Shown here: positions 29,854 through 30,360 of the stretch, one piece after another
Position numbering within the stretch: the first letter of the stretch is position 1
How the letters are laid out: each line of letters begins with the position of its first letter
IMG/VR virus record: IMGVR_UViG_3300017967_000126
Coordinates: 1-30,360 of that record
Reading direction: 5' to 3' (one strand)
Length of the DNA: 30,360 nucleotides
Source of the DNA: a virus
Made by a program: the position numbers and the translations under genes
Notes under the pieces: model-generated
The model's input: the letters and a program-made list of their open reading frames with translations, nothing else
What the model was told of the DNA's origin: nothing
Databases searched by the model: none

Positions 29854-30360
29854 ATGAGCATGACAGAAACTCAACAGTCCGCGTACGACGTAATCAACGA
29901 TCTGCTCCGCATGTACGGGCTGGAAGAACTCACGACGTTTGTTGGGAACATCATCACTCAAAGGGATGTGGTTGACACGAACGTGTTGCTTGGCGAGATC
30001 CGTCAACAGCCCGAATACGAGCAACGGTTCTATGCGAACAAACTCCGACGTGACGCAGGACTCAACGTGTTGTCGGAACCTCAATACCTTCAACTAGAAA
30101 ACGACTACCGGCAGTACATGCGTGCGTCCGGTCTTCCGGCAGGTTTCTACGACAGTTACGAAGATTTCCAAAATCTGATCGCTGGCGACGTATCACGCGC
30201 AGAACTCGCTGAACGAGTCAACCAAGGCTACGAAGCTGTACGTTTCGCCGATCCGACCGTCATCGCCCAAATGCAAGAACTGTACGGGGTCAGCGAAGGC
30301 GACCTCGCCGCATACTTCCTCGACCCAGAGAAGGCCACCCCTGTTCTGCTGCAACGCGCA
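29854..30360 (+). CDS. Probable virion protein, N-terminal part (runs off the window)
   Basis: The frame is open from ATG 29854 to the right edge (169 codons). It starts MSMTETQQSAYDVINDLLRM and contains EIRQQPEYEQRFYANKLRR, ENDYRQYMRASGLPAGFYDS, YEDFQNLIAGDVSRAELAER and YGVSEGDLAAYFLDPEKATP. I recall this EYxxRF...YRQxMRxxGLPxGFYDSxEDF...GDLAAYFLDP pattern in structural proteins of many actinophages; the function is not known to me. GGAAGG lies before the start, 2 bases after the previous stop. It probably belongs with the preceding virion genes. Its C-terminus, and perhaps a capsid gene, lie beyond the window. Confidence 0.65.
   Translation, partial: MSMTETQQSAYDVINDLLRMYGLEELTTFVGNIITQRDVVDTNVLLGEIRQQPEYEQRFYANKLRRDAGLNVLSEPQYLQLENDYRQYMRASGLPAGFYDSYEDFQNLIAGDVSRAELAERVNQGYEAVRFADPTVIAQMQELYGVSEGDLAAYFLDPEKATPVLLQRA

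Overview
The window is a near-complete stretch of a tailed double-stranded DNA phage genome, probably from a phage of an actinobacterium. The evidence for the host is two adjacent WhiB-like genes, an M15-type endolysin with a C-terminal module resembling actinobacterial surface-protein domains, high G+C, and small-gene types (GP88-like, CxxC microproteins, basic KYYRxNPEA protein) that recur in actinobacteriophages. No integrase, excisionase, tRNA gene or CRISPR array was seen. No major capsid, tape-measure or DNA polymerase gene was recognised; both edges of the window cut through genes, so some of these probably lie outside it.

Layout. (1) 1-3705, rightward: end of a virion protein, a 613-residue probable tail protein and a repeat-rich fibre-like protein. 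(2) 3705-5003: lysis cassette with an M15 peptidase endolysin, an r1t-like holin and a second one-helix membrane protein. (3) 5029-12283, rightward: DNA metabolism and regulation. It includes a small HTH-like protein, a metallophosphoesterase, a YqaJ-type exonuclease with a Rad52/ERF-like annealing protein and SSB (a RecET-like set), a PD-(D/E)XK resolvase-like nuclease, a lipoprotein with a lytic-transglycosylase-like domain, two WhiB-like proteins and a cytosine-C5 methyltransferase with a second conserved-looking reading frame nested inside it. (4) 12454-15705, leftward: two short operons of small proteins, each ending in a hairpin terminator. The second has its own promoter flanked by a repeated bipartite motif. 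(5) 15706-16499: about 0.8 kb without a credible gene, with a sharp strand-composition switch and G-tract arrays. (6) 16500-17270, leftward: a replication-initiator-like protein whose gene contains four DNA iterons, as in lambda O. (7) 17311 to the right edge, rightward: promoter, leader, large terminase, portal, a 1682-residue virion protein and further probable virion proteins.

Genes are packed with ATGA, GTGA, TGATG or TAATG junctions, which fixes many starts and reveals several genes shorter than 60 codons. The exonuclease, annealing protein, SSB and resolvase would work together in recombination. The initiator probably recruits host replication machinery, since no phage helicase or polymerase is present here. 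The most notable observations are the iterons inside the initiator gene, where one copy is read in a different frame, so the DNA rather than the peptide is conserved; the gene nested in the methyltransferase; a promoter placed inside a hairpin that would hide the exonuclease ribosome-binding site in read-through mRNA; the operator-like bipartite repeats; and a 25-bp near-palindrome flanked by helically phased CCGACCC repeats. Protein family calls are from recognition of motifs; no search was run.
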